In this document: positions 28,101 to 36,634 of the stretch, in pieces
How the letters are laid out: each line of letters starts with the position of its first letter
Position numbering within the stretch: position 1 is the stretch's first letter
DNA from: Ulvibacterium sp.
GTDB lineage: Bacteria > Bacteroidota > Bacteroidia > Flavobacteriales > Flavobacteriaceae
DNA length: 64,000 nt
Assembly (NCBI RefSeq): GCF_028285715.1
Contig: NZ_JANQOO010000017.1
Span: 496,001-560,000 of the forward strand
Direction: 5' to 3'
Made by a program: the position numbers and the translations under genes
The notes under the pieces: generated by a model
The model's database searches: none
What the model was told of the DNA's origin: nothing
The model's input: only the letters and a program-made list of their open reading frames with translations

Positions 28101-28949
28101 TTAGTCTTGGTTAGTTGAATCATTTTCGCCCTCGGCTTCGGTCTCCTGTTTTTTTCGGGCTTCCAATTTAGCTTTTCGTTTTGCTTCGCGTTCCTCTAAA
28201 AGCTTCATTCTTCTTGCCTCATATGCCTTTTTACGCTCTTCCCTTAATTTTAATTGTTCCGCCCTCCTTTCATCCGCCGTTTTGGCTCTAGCCTCTGCAG
28301 CTTGTTCCGCTTTTTCTTTTCGTTCCTTAAGGGCATCGCTCATTTCCTCTTCGGCCGGTTCCCCATCAAAATCCTGAAGTCGGTTCCTGGTCTCCGCCTT
28401 CTTCTTAGGTTTACTGATTTTTCGGGTCCTTGCAATACCCCTTAAAATCAAATCGCTAATATCATGCCTTTTTTCGGAGTACAACATTACAACATCTGCT
28501 GATTTATCAAAAATAAAATCATACCTTTTGTTGGCTCCAATTTTTTGCACTTCATTGAATACCTGATCTTGTATGGGTTGGATAAGTTGCCGTTTTTGTA
28601 TAACCAGGTCCCCCTGAGGGCCAAAACGGTCTTGTTGATATTCTAACATTTCCTTCTCCAAAATCTGTATTTCCTCTTCACGTTCGGCAATGAGCTCATC
28701 GGTCAACAAAACCTTTTCCGCCATAAGGTCTTTTTTCATTTGATCGACCGAATTTTGCTTTTGCTCAATTTCTACCTTCCATTTTTGCACCTTAGACTCC
28801 AATTGTTCGCTGGCTTCTCTATATTCCTCAACATTTTCCAAGATATATTCCATATCCACATATGCGATCCGAGCTCCACGTTGGGCTTGGGAAAACCAAG
28901 CGAAAAGCACAATTGATAGAATCAAAAGAACGTTTGATTTTTGCTTCAT
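28101..28949 (-). CDS. OmpH-like protein with long charged tail
   Basis: A 282-residue OmpH/Skp homologue. After a signal peptide (ending FSQAQRG) comes RIAYVDMEYILENVEEYREA, a long coiled coil, and the C-terminal sheet YDFIFDKSADVVMLYSEKR. Unlike its 169-residue neighbour it carries about 100 extra residues (roughly 180-282), very rich in Lys, Glu, Ala and Arg, predicted helical (KERKEKAEQAAEARAK and LLEEREAKRKAKLEAR). It probably assists outer-membrane protein folding; the tail may form an extended coil or contact peptidoglycan or the BAM machine. Confidence 0.9.
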   Translation of the reverse strand: MKQKSNVLLILSIVLFAWFSQAQRGARIAYVDMEYILENVEEYREASEQLESKVQKWKVEIEQKQNSVDQMKKDLMAEKVLLTDELIAEREEEIQILEKEMLEYQQDRFGPQGDLVIQKRQLIQPIQDQVFNEVQKIGANKRYDFIFDKSADVVMLYSEKRHDISDLILRGIARTRKISKPKKKAETRNRLQDFDGEPAEEEMSDALKERKEKAEQAAEARAKTADERRAEQLKLREERKKAYEARRMKLLEEREAKRKAKLEARKKQETEAEGENDSTNQD

Positions 28950-29040
28950 TATATTTTCGTTTTATCCAATAGAAAATATCATGCCAAAATTACTAAAACT
29001 TTTAAAATGAAAGGATTAGCTACGGTCATGATTTCCAAAT

Positions 29041-31662
29041 CTAAAACTGTTGGCCAATGATGAAGTGCGTTTGCCATCCGCTTGGGCCTGCTTGGGGGCT
29101 GACGTTATCTGGATCAAACCCATACCCAAAATCAATACCCAATAGACCGAATGCCGGCATAAATATCCGAAGCCCCGCCCCGACCGATCGTTTTAACTCA
29201 AACGGATTAAACTCCTGAAAATTGTTGAAAGCGTTCCCTGCTTCTAAAAAAGTTAGGGCAAAAATAGATGCGGAAGGTTTTAAGGTGAGCGGATATCTTA
29301 TTTCCATGGAGTATTTGTTGTACACCAATCCGCCCTCTTGCCTACCGGTCGTGGGATTAATAGGGGTCAACGACTGGTTTTCATATCCTCTTAATTGTAT
29401 GATGTCCCTTCCGTCCAAGGTAAAGTTTCCAAGACCATCCCCACCGACGAAAAAGCGTTCAAAAGGAACGTCTCCAATATCCGTATTATAACTTCCCAAG
29501 AACCCGAATTCCGCATTGGTTCTTAATACCAATGACTTATCCGCACTACCTACCAAGGTAGTATACCAATCTCCCCTGAATTTAATTTTATAGTATTCCA
29601 ACCATTTAAAACGCTCTTCCTCAAGTGCTTCGCGTCTTTCGTTAAGGGCTATAGCTTGAGGGTCATTGGGATTCAATTGGCTAATTTCCTCTAAAAGTTC
29701 CTCACTTTCATCCCGGATGGCCTTAAAGTCTTTATCGCTAAAAAGGGAGTAGGGCGGTGTGAGCTTTGTAGTAATCTCAAAATTAGATCCCCCACGAGGA
29801 AATATCCGTCCTCCGGAGGTTGCGTTTCTTGATATGCCCAAGGTATAGGTGAATGAATTCGACGATCCATTACCAAAACTGAACAACCCAATATTATAAT
29901 TATTAAAATCATATAGTTGATATCCCAGAGAGTGGGAAATTGTAAAAAAATCATCCGGCCATTGTACTCTCTTAGCCAGTCCCGCAGATATTCCGGTAAT
30001 GGCAAAACCTCGACTCCTGTCCACGTCGATTCTACCTCTACTGTCAAAACTGGTACCAAACTGTTGTGTTCGGGATAATGAAAGATTAAAGCGTACGGGT
30101 TTCTTACCTCCTAACCAGGGCTCGGAAAAGTTAAGGCTATATACCCTAAAGGTCCTACTGGCTTGGACGCGAACAGCGAAAGTCTGCCCATCTCCCATGG
30201 GAACCGGTTTATAGGCCTCCCCCTTGAGCAAGTTCTTTATGGAAAAATTATTGAACGAAAGTCCCAGGGTACCAATAAAACCTCCTCCTCCATATCCTCC
30301 CTGTAATTCTATCTGACTTGATCCGGATTCAACCAAACTATAGGCAATGTCCACCGTACCTTCATTGGGATTGGGGTTCTGAATATCCGGCTTTATCTGC
30401 TCCGCATCAAAATAACCGAGCTGTCCCAATTCCCGTATACTTCTAATGATATCCGATTTGTTGTATTTCTGACCTGGACGCGTGCGAAGCTCCCTAAAAA
30501 TAACATGATCATTAGTCTTGTCATTTCCTGAAACCGTAATATGATCTAAAAACGTTTCCTTGCCCTCAATAATCCTAATCTCAAAATTTATGGTATCGTT
30601 CTGGGCAGAGACCTCAACTGGATTGATACTAGAAAAAAGATAGCCGTTATTCTGATAAAGATTGGTCAAATCCAAGGCATCCGGTTTGGAATCATCGGCA
30701 ATACGTTCCCTGAGCAAAACACCATTGTAGGTAGCTCCCTTTTTGATACCAAGTACCTGGCCCAAATATCGATCGGTATATACGCTGTTGCCAACAAAAT
30801 CAATATCACCAAAATAGTATTTGTTCCCCTCTTCAACCGCAATTTTAATATTGATATTATTATCATCCAATATTATCACGGAATCCGATAGTATACGAGC
30901 ATCCCTGTATCCGTTCTCGGCATACTTGTCCACTAGCAAAGAGAGATCGTTCTCATAGTCATCTTCTATAAACTTGGACTTTTTCCAAAACCGGCCCAAT
31001 CTCTTTTCCTTGGTCTTCTTAAAAGCTTTCCGCAGTTTCTTGCTCTTAAGCTTTTCATTTCCGTCGAAAATGATATCCTTTATTTTTACCTTATCGCCTT
31101 TGTTTACATTAATGACCATTTTCTGAGCATTGGTCTCAGAGGTATCATTCGCCGTTATTATGGAAACCTTGGCGTTAAGAAAGCCTTGTTTTCTGTACTT
31201 GTTTTGAAGATAGTTTTTGGTGTTCGCGATTAGGCTCTCTGTAATCTTTTTACCTTTCTTAAGGTCCGTATCCTTTACAATATCGTCCACCTTCCTTTTT
31301 TTAACACCATTAATGGTAACCTTGGACAAAGTGGGACGTTCAATTATGTTGAGCTCCAAAAAAACTTCGTCTCCTTCTATTCTGGTGATGTAAAAATCGA
31401 TATCGCTAAAGAGTTCCAGTCCCCATAATTTTTTTATGACCCCACTTATTTGCTCCCCAGGAACGGTAATGGGCTGCCCTACCCTAAGGCCTGTATAGGT
31501 TTTAACAGTCTGCTCGTTGTAGCTTTGCAATCCCGTTACCTCCAAACCTCCAAGAATATATTTTTTCCCTTCCTCATATGAGGTTGTCTGGGCAAAAGTG
31601 AATGTGGTGGTGAAGAGTAGAAGGAGGGTAATCAGTGGTTCAAGAGATATGAACCTTTTCAT
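29041..31662 (-). CDS. bamA: BamA: outer-membrane protein assembly factor
   Basis: An 873-residue Omp85 protein. A signal peptide (KRFISLEPLITLLLLFTTTF then AQ) is followed by about five POTRA domains (for example GLEVTGLQSYNEQTVKTYTG, VTINGVKKRKVDDIV, DIDFVGNSVYTDRYLGQVLG) and a C-terminal beta-barrel ending in Phe (HFIIGQQF). The lid-lock motif region is around VRVQASRTFRVY. It inserts beta-barrel proteins into the outer membrane. The open frame extends 43 codons upstream but runs into uppS, so the ATG at 31662, four bases after the uppS stop, is the start. Confidence 0.96.
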   Translation of the reverse strand: MKRFISLEPLITLLLLFTTTFTFAQTTSYEEGKKYILGGLEVTGLQSYNEQTVKTYTGLRVGQPITVPGEQISGVIKKLWGLELFSDIDFYITRIEGDEVFLELNIIERPTLSKVTINGVKKRKVDDIVKDTDLKKGKKITESLIANTKNYLQNKYRKQGFLNAKVSIITANDTSETNAQKMVINVNKGDKVKIKDIIFDGNEKLKSKKLRKAFKKTKEKRLGRFWKKSKFIEDDYENDLSLLVDKYAENGYRDARILSDSVIILDDNNINIKIAVEEGNKYYFGDIDFVGNSVYTDRYLGQVLGIKKGATYNGVLLRERIADDSKPDALDLTNLYQNNGYLFSSINPVEVSAQNDTINFEIRIIEGKETFLDHITVSGNDKTNDHVIFRELRTRPGQKYNKSDIIRSIRELGQLGYFDAEQIKPDIQNPNPNEGTVDIAYSLVESGSSQIELQGGYGGGGFIGTLGLSFNNFSIKNLLKGEAYKPVPMGDGQTFAVRVQASRTFRVYSLNFSEPWLGGKKPVRFNLSLSRTQQFGTSFDSRGRIDVDRSRGFAITGISAGLAKRVQWPDDFFTISHSLGYQLYDFNNYNIGLFSFGNGSSNSFTYTLGISRNATSGGRIFPRGGSNFEITTKLTPPYSLFSDKDFKAIRDESEELLEEISQLNPNDPQAIALNERREALEEERFKWLEYYKIKFRGDWYTTLVGSADKSLVLRTNAEFGFLGSYNTDIGDVPFERFFVGGDGLGNFTLDGRDIIQLRGYENQSLTPINPTTGRQEGGLVYNKYSMEIRYPLTLKPSASIFALTFLEAGNAFNNFQEFNPFELKRSVGAGLRIFMPAFGLLGIDFGYGFDPDNVSPQAGPSGWQTHFIIGQQF

Positions 31663-31666
31663 ATCG

Positions 31667-32407
31667 CTAGTTGAGTTGTTCGCTAGTTTTTCCAAATCGT
31701 CGTTCTCTGTTCTGGTAATTACGGATGGCCTCTGCCAAATGTTTCTCGCTAAAATCGGGCCAAAATACATCAATAAAATATAATTCCGCATACGCTATCT
31801 GCCAAAGCAAAAAATTGCTGATCCTATGTTCCCCACTGGTACGGATCAACAAGTCTACATCGGGTAAATCGTGCGTGTAAAGATGGCTATTTATAATGGT
31901 TTCATCAATATTTTCAGGAGAAATTATATTATTTTTAACTTTGGTACTTATCTGTCGTACGGCATTTTTCAATTCCTCGCGAGCGCCGTAACTAAGGGCC
32001 AAAGTAAGGGTCATCCCGGTGTGGTGATTTGTCTTTTGCATTACTTCCAACAACTCTGCCTGAGCTTTTTTTGGCAATGAACCAATATCGCCAATGGTGT
32101 TTAATCTAACATTATTTTCCTCAAAAGTCTGGAGTTCTTTTTTTAAGGAGGAGACCAAAAGTTTCATCAAGGTATCCACTTCCAGTTTTGGCCGTTTCCA
32201 ATTTTCTGTAGAAAAGGTATAGAGGGTCAAGAATTGTATCCCGATTTTAACGCAGTCTTCTACTGTATTTCGTACGGTGCGCACCCCATTTTCATGTCCA
32301 AAGACCCTTAGTTTTCCCCTTTCTTTTGCCCATCTCCCATTGCCATCCATAATGATAGCCAAATGTTTTGGGAGGTTTTCACGATTGATATCTTGCAAAA
32401 TGCCCAT
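31667..32407 (-). CDS. uppS: Isoprenyl transferase (undecaprenyl diphosphate synthase)
   Basis: A 246-residue cis-prenyltransferase. The catalytic IIMDGNGRWAKERG (Asp21 as the diphosphate/Mg ligand), FSTENWKRP and the C-terminal DLLIRTSGEHRISNFLLWQ are conserved. It builds the C55 lipid carrier for peptidoglycan and surface glycans. A TTG two codons upstream is open, but the ATG at 32407 matches the usual start. It is co-transcribed with DUF6089 and bamA, with single-digit spacing. Confidence 0.97.
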   Translation of the reverse strand: MGILQDINRENLPKHLAIIMDGNGRWAKERGKLRVFGHENGVRTVRNTVEDCVKIGIQFLTLYTFSTENWKRPKLEVDTLMKLLVSSLKKELQTFEENNVRLNTIGDIGSLPKKAQAELLEVMQKTNHHTGMTLTLALSYGAREELKNAVRQISTKVKNNIISPENIDETIINSHLYTHDLPDVDLLIRTSGEHRISNFLLWQIAYAELYFIDVFWPDFSEKHLAEAIRNYQNRERRFGKTSEQLN

Positions 32408-32415
32408 ATGCAAAG

Positions 32416-33117
32416 TTACTCAAAACAATCGGAGCATGGTTTTCTTCCAAAAGTATAGGTTAAGGTAACTCCTGAAAATACGTACCAATCATCACTAAGA
32501 ATATTTCCAAATTCGGGCCCAGGGTTAATTTGTTGCATTACGTTGGATTTCTCGGGATTACTTCCATCGAGATTATCCGTAAAGGTGTATCTGGCCCCGA
32601 TCTCGGCCCCAATAATCAAGAATTGGTTGAGTCGTAATTTGGCCCCTACGGTCATTGGAATGGCCAGAGATCCGTCTCTTTGATCAGCATTAATAAATTG
32701 CCCCGCATCGAAATAGTTATAATCATATCGGAAGTATGTCAATCCGGTATACAAGTATGGTGTAAATGCCGGGCCAAGCTTATGGAGATTGTACTCCACA
32801 AAATTAAATTCCAATCCGGCAGAGGCTTCCAGAATGGAATTGTCCATTACAAAACCTCTTTGCTGTCTTGAGGAAATATTGGATTTGGAGTCATCGGCGG
32901 TGAACTTTCCATAGATAACACTTGCCCGCCATGCATATCTTTTGCTTTTATTCCATTTGAACACCCCTCCAATGGCTATGTCCGATGGCAGGATATAATT
33001 GGTCCTTCCAACATCCCCTATAACATTTGCACCACCAAAAAATCCTCCTATTTCATAGGTTTGGGCTTCCAACTTAAAACTAATTAATACAAGAATTACG
33101 ATAATGCATCGCCTCAT
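32416..33117 (-). CDS. DUF6089 outer-membrane beta-barrel protein
   Basis: A protein of about 233 residues with a signal peptide (RRCIIVILVLISFKLEAQ). Alternating beta strands follow (YEIGGFFGGANVIGDVG, RYAWRASVIYGKF, YLYTGLTYFRYDYNYFD), ending GVTLTYTFGRKPCSDCFE with two conserved C-terminal cysteines. This pattern and its location between nadK and uppS mark the DUF6089 family, small porin-like proteins with unknown function. The start is the ATG at 33117. Confidence 0.88.
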   Translation of the reverse strand: MRRCIIVILVLISFKLEAQTYEIGGFFGGANVIGDVGRTNYILPSDIAIGGVFKWNKSKRYAWRASVIYGKFTADDSKSNISSRQQRGFVMDNSILEASAGLEFNFVEYNLHKLGPAFTPYLYTGLTYFRYDYNYFDAGQFINADQRDGSLAIPMTVGAKLRLNQFLIIGAEIGARYTFTDNLDGSNPEKSNVMQQINPGPEFGNILSDDWYVFSGVTLTYTFGRKPCSDCFE

Positions 33118-33225
33118 AAATTCCAAAAGTTTGCGAATATATCCATTAGAACCTACTTCATCGGTTATATTCCCGTTCTCTCTTGATTAACAGCTTTTAC
33201 TGGTATTTATTGTTCCAAGGAAGGG

Positions 33226-34110
33226 TCAATTACGCCTATCTTCTCCCCATAAAAGTTTATTCCGAAGTGTTTTTAAAAAGCTTTCCGAAGTGTACTCTAT
33301 CATCTTTATGGTAAAACTGGCTTTTTCCACGGTTATTTCAGTCCCATTTTCTACCGATGCAATTCTTGAATCCAAAGAAATCAAATGATGTTCTTCCCTA
33401 CCCGAAACCTTTAGGCGTATAACGGTTTCATCCGAAATGACCAAAGGTCTGGCATTAAGGTTATGCGGCGCAATTGGGGTTAAAACCAACGATTTTGCAG
33501 TTGGGATTATAACGGGGCCCCCGCAACTCAAGGAATACCCTGTAGATCCTGTAGGAGTAGAAACAATGAGACCATCTGCCCAATATGACGTTAGATATTC
33601 TCCGTCCAAATATGTCTCAATGGTAATCATGGAAGTAGTATCCTTTCTACTTACGGTTACCTCGTTGAGTGCAAAATTCAGGTCTTCGAATTCGGGAATA
33701 TTCGAATCTGAACTGATTTTGACGAGGCTCCTTTCCACAATGTGATAGTCCCCTTTTACAAACTCCCGGACTACTTTTCTAACATCTTCCTTTTTAAAAG
33801 TGGATAAAAAACCCAAACGACCTGTATTGACTCCAACAATAGGTATACCTAGATCTCTGACATAAGTAGTTGCCCTTAAAATACTTCCATCTCCTCCAAA
33901 GCTTACGAACATATCATATGAACTGTCCAATCCCTCAAAGGCGGTAAAGGTTTTGAAATCCTTTATACCGGAATGGCTTCTGGATAAGAATGCACGGAAA
34001 TTCTTCTCAATGGACACCTTTGCGGATACGGATTGGAGTTCTTCCAATAATTCCTGGACAAAATCCGAGATCGCCTCTTGATACGTCTGGCCATATATGG
34101 CAACTTTCAT
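33226..34110 (-). CDS. nadK: NAD kinase
   Basis: A 294-residue NAD kinase that makes NADP from NAD and ATP. The GGDGS motif is at 72-76 (FGGDGSILRA), with LGFLSTF, the TPTGSTGYSLSCGGP loop and the C-terminal LKVSGREEHHLISLDS. The start ATG overlaps the stop of a possible 59-codon ORF upstream (ATGA). The gene belongs to the minus-strand block that leads on to DUF6089, uppS and bamA. Confidence 0.97.
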   Translation of the reverse strand: MKVAIYGQTYQEAISDFVQELLEELQSVSAKVSIEKNFRAFLSRSHSGIKDFKTFTAFEGLDSSYDMFVSFGGDGSILRATTYVRDLGIPIVGVNTGRLGFLSTFKKEDVRKVVREFVKGDYHIVERSLVKISSDSNIPEFEDLNFALNEVTVSRKDTTSMITIETYLDGEYLTSYWADGLIVSTPTGSTGYSLSCGGPVIIPTAKSLVLTPIAPHNLNARPLVISDETVIRLKVSGREEHHLISLDSRIASVENGTEITVEKASFTIKMIEYTSESFLKTLRNKLLWGEDRRN

Positions 34111-34286
34111 TGACTATAGGTTTTGGAATTGGAAAAAACAGATACCATCCTCATAGCAATCATTGATAGGCCCAAACCTTTTCTTTTCTGTTTAAATATG
34201 TATGAATGGAACAATACAATTGTACCATAAAGGGTCCGGTCAACAGAATGGAGGAAAGAAAAAATCCCAATTGTTCCGCTAAACAT
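34107..34286 (-). CDS. Possible 59-codon ORF bridging CBS and nadK
   Basis: A frame of 59 codons fills the gap between the CBS gene and nadK exactly. Its ATG lies inside the last codons of the CBS gene (eight-base overlap), and its TGA overlaps the nadK ATG as ATGA. The peptide (start FSGTIGIFSFLHSVDRTLYG, end VFSNSKTYSQ) has no recognisable domain and lacks clear codon bias, so it could be a chance frame. The double overlap is what a translationally coupled gene would show. Confidence 0.28.
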   Translation of the reverse strand: MFSGTIGIFSFLHSVDRTLYGTIVLFHSYIFKQKRKGLGLSMIAMRMVSVFSNSKTYSQ

Positions 34287-34935
34287 TTAAATACTTGTCC
34301 AAATAATCCGATCGTTGCTTTAAATCCTCCAAAAATTGATCATCCTTGCTGCCTAGCAATATGTTGTAGTTGTATCTCCTAAAGGTTTGTAAAACTTCAT
34401 TTAAACTCGAAGTGCTAATCTTAAGGGTAATCTGTACTACATCGTTACGCATATCCGTAATGAATGCACCAATAATCCTTGCGTTGTTACTTTCAATAAT
34501 TTGGGCAATCTCACTAAATGAGTAGTCTTTTGTGCCTTTTGCGACAACTACGATATCACCTGGTTCGGTAAAAAAGGGCGTATCAATAAAAGCCCGGACT
34601 ATTTCATTAAGGTCATAGTATCCAATTACCTTCGCATTGTCATCCAAAACAGCTAAAAGGTTAGCTTCGTTTCTAGCAAATGTCTCAAGAACATCAAGCC
34701 AGTTACTATCCTTACGCACAAAAAAGGCTTCCAAATTATATCGGTAGTCCTCAATTTTTTTATGGCCATTGGAGTTCTCCAAATCGTTTTCGCCCAATGT
34801 TCCCAAAAAACTACCATTTTCCGTTATGGCTATGTGCGAAAAGACAGTGCCCTTAAAAAAAAGAATGGCCTTTTCCAGCGTGTCGCCAATATCAAAAACC
34901 GGTAAATCGGTAAGGATGTGCGTTTGAATCTGCAT
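34279..34935 (-). CDS. CBS-domain protein
   Basis: A protein of about 218 residues with a tandem CBS pair in the N-terminal half (LPVFDIGDTLEKAILFF and NEANLLAVLDDNAKVIGYYD), followed by an ACT-like or small ligand-binding C-terminal part (IAQIIESNNARIIGAFITDM). CBS pairs sense adenine nucleotides. Together with nadK it may relate to NAD(P) or energy status, but that is inference from neighbourhood. The ATG at 34935 is preferred to an upstream start. Confidence 0.85.
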   Translation of the reverse strand: MQIQTHILTDLPVFDIGDTLEKAILFFKGTVFSHIAITENGSFLGTLGENDLENSNGHKKIEDYRYNLEAFFVRKDSNWLDVLETFARNEANLLAVLDDNAKVIGYYDLNEIVRAFIDTPFFTEPGDIVVVAKGTKDYSFSEIAQIIESNNARIIGAFITDMRNDVVQITLKISTSSLNEVLQTFRRYNYNILLGSKDDQFLEDLKQRSDYLDKYLNV

Positions 34936-35023
34936 AACTTTAAATATAGCGCAAAATAACAATTAAAAACATCAAAAGGTATGCCTAATTTGTATTTTTA
35001 CGACATAATCATAGATAAAGCGG

Positions 35024-35737
35024 ATGACGATACTTAGCGTTAATGTGAACAAGATTGCGACCTTGCGAAATTCAAGGGGGGGAAACGTTCCCGACCTCCT
35101 TAAAATGGCTACGGATATCGAGGAATTTGGATCTCAGGGTATCACTATTCATCCCAGACCTGATGAAAGGCATATACGTTATCAAGACGCAAGGGACCTT
35201 AAAGGAGTAGTGACCACGGAACTGAACATAGAGGGCAACCCCATACCAAAATTCATTGATCTGGTTCTTGAGGTAAAACCGACTCAGGTTACCCTAGTGC
35301 CCGATGCAGAGGATGCCATTACCTCAAATGCCGGGTGGGATACAATTAAAAACAAAGATTTTCTTAAGGAGGTCATATCCACATTCCGCGAAAAAGGTAT
35401 CCGGACCTCCATTTTTGTTGACCCCGATATTCAAATGATAGAAGGCGCTGCGCAAACCGGTACGGATAGAATTGAACTTTATACGGAAAGTTATGCCAAG
35501 TTATACCCCCATAATAAAAAAGCGGCAATTGAACCGTTTGTGGATGCAGCATATTTGGCCCATAAATTAGGTTTAGGAATCAACGCCGGGCATGATCTTA
35601 GTTTGGAGAATATAGCCTATTTTAAGAGCAACGTCGCGCATTTGCTAGAAGTATCAATAGGTCATGCCTTGATCTGTGAGTCCCTATACCTTGGGTTGGA
35701 AAATGTAGTACGAATGTATTTGAATAAACTGAAGTAA
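35024..35737 (+). CDS. pdxJ: Pyridoxine 5'-phosphate synthase
   Basis: A 237-residue TIM-barrel enzyme condensing 1-deoxyxylulose 5-phosphate with amino-acetone phosphate to pyridoxine 5'-phosphate. The first strand reads [20 protein letters not shown] (Lys where E. coli has His, as is usual in Bacteroidota). [24 protein letters not shown] and GINAGHDL are present. It overlaps the following hydrolase by one base (TAATG), indicating translational coupling, and diverges from the CBS gene. Confidence 0.96.
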   Translation: MTILSVNVNKIATLRNSRGGNVPDLLKMATDIEEFGSQGITIHPRPDERHIRYQDARDLKGVVTTELNIEGNPIPKFIDLVLEVKPTQVTLVPDAEDAITSNAGWDTIKNKDFLKEVISTFREKGIRTSIFVDPDIQMIEGAAQTGTDRIELYTESYAKLYPHNKKAAIEPFVDAAYLAHKLGLGINAGHDLSLENIAYFKSNVAHLLEVSIGHALICESLYLGLENVVRMYLNKLK

Positions 35738-36507
35738 TGCAACTACTACATTCTAAGATTTTGGGAAATGGAAAACCATTGATTATTCTTCATGGTTTTT
35801 TGGGCATGTCGGACAATTGGAAGACTCTGGGCAACCAATATGCCGAAAAGGGCTTTGAAGTACACCTAATAGATCAGCGAAATCATGGTCGGAGTTTTTG
35901 GTCGGAGGTTTTTGACTACGATGTGATGGCCCAAGACGTTCACAATTACATCATTCAACATAGATTGGAAAAAGTTTACCTAATAGGACATTCCATGGGG
36001 GGTAAAACGGCAATGCAATTTGCCTGCACCTACCCGGGATGGGTCAGTAAATTGATTGTTGCCGATATTGCGCCCAAATACTATCCACCACATCACCAAC
36101 CCATTCTGGACGCGCTCAACCAAGTGGACTTAAATATACTGGATTCCCGGGGGAAAGTGGATCGAGAGCTTTCGAAGTCCATTTTGGATATGGGGACTCG
36201 TCAGTTTTTATTGAAGAGCCTATATTGGCAAGAAAAAGGAAGTCTGGGATTCCGGTTCAACTTAAAGGTTTTGAGTGACAAATTGGAAGAAATAGGTGAA
36301 AATATAGGTTCTTCCGAAAAATTTGAGGGAGACACCTTTTTTCTTCGAGGCGGTAATTCAGAGTATATAGCTCCCCACGATATCCTTGAAATCAAAAGAC
36401 ACTTCCCCATGGCGGAATTGGATTCCATTGAAAACACAGGGCACTGGTTACATGCCGAAAACCCAAAGGAATTTTTTGAAAAATCCCTCTCATTTCTAAA
36501 TCGTTAA
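35737..36507 (+). CDS. Alpha/beta-hydrolase (YbfF-like esterase)
   Basis: A 256-residue alpha/beta hydrolase. The nucleophile elbow is GHSMGGK (Ser near residue 88), the oxyanion segment is LHGFLGMSDNW, and the catalytic His is in ENTGHWLHAENP. The family includes small acyl-ester and acyl-CoA thioesterases. The one-base overlap with pdxJ suggests joint expression, but no specific vitamin B6 role is known. No signal peptide is present. Confidence 0.9.
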   Translation: MQLLHSKILGNGKPLIILHGFLGMSDNWKTLGNQYAEKGFEVHLIDQRNHGRSFWSEVFDYDVMAQDVHNYIIQHRLEKVYLIGHSMGGKTAMQFACTYPGWVSKLIVADIAPKYYPPHHQPILDALNQVDLNILDSRGKVDRELSKSILDMGTRQFLLKSLYWQEKGSLGFRFNLKVLSDKLEEIGENIGSSEKFEGDTFFLRGGNSEYIAPHDILEIKRHFPMAELDSIENTGHWLHAENPKEFFEKSLSFLNR

Positions 36508-36522
36508 AAAACAGGGGGTTTT

Positions 36523-36538
36523 ATTATGCATGCATAAT
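36523..36538. promoter_or_regulatory. Perfect 16-bp palindrome
   Basis: ATTATGCATGCATAAT reads identically on both strands and is followed by seven T residues. It lies 15 bases after the hydrolase stop and about 40 bases before the promoter of the GDSL lipoprotein. It could be an operator or a loop-poor terminator for the pdxJ transcript. Confidence 0.45.
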
Positions 36539-36554
36539 TTTTTTGTCCGAATTA

Positions 36555-36584
36555 TTGTACGTCCCGTAATTTTGGTTAATTTTG
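36555..36584 (+). promoter_or_regulatory. Tandem -7 elements upstream of the GDSL lipoprotein
   Basis: Two TAATTTTG elements (36567-36574 and 36577-36584), each an exact TAnnTTTG match, sit ten bases apart. TTG at 36555-36557 is 19 bases before the second. The -7 pair is 51 to 68 bases upstream of the ATG at 36635. Confidence 0.65.
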
Positions 36585-36634
36585 GTTTTACATCATTTTA
36601 ACGATGATTTTACATAATCTAACGTTTTGTACCT

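Noticed and set aside
31663-31791. 43-codon extension of bamA into uppS
   Set aside because: It runs antagonistically inside the conserved uppS C-terminus and precedes the real signal peptide.
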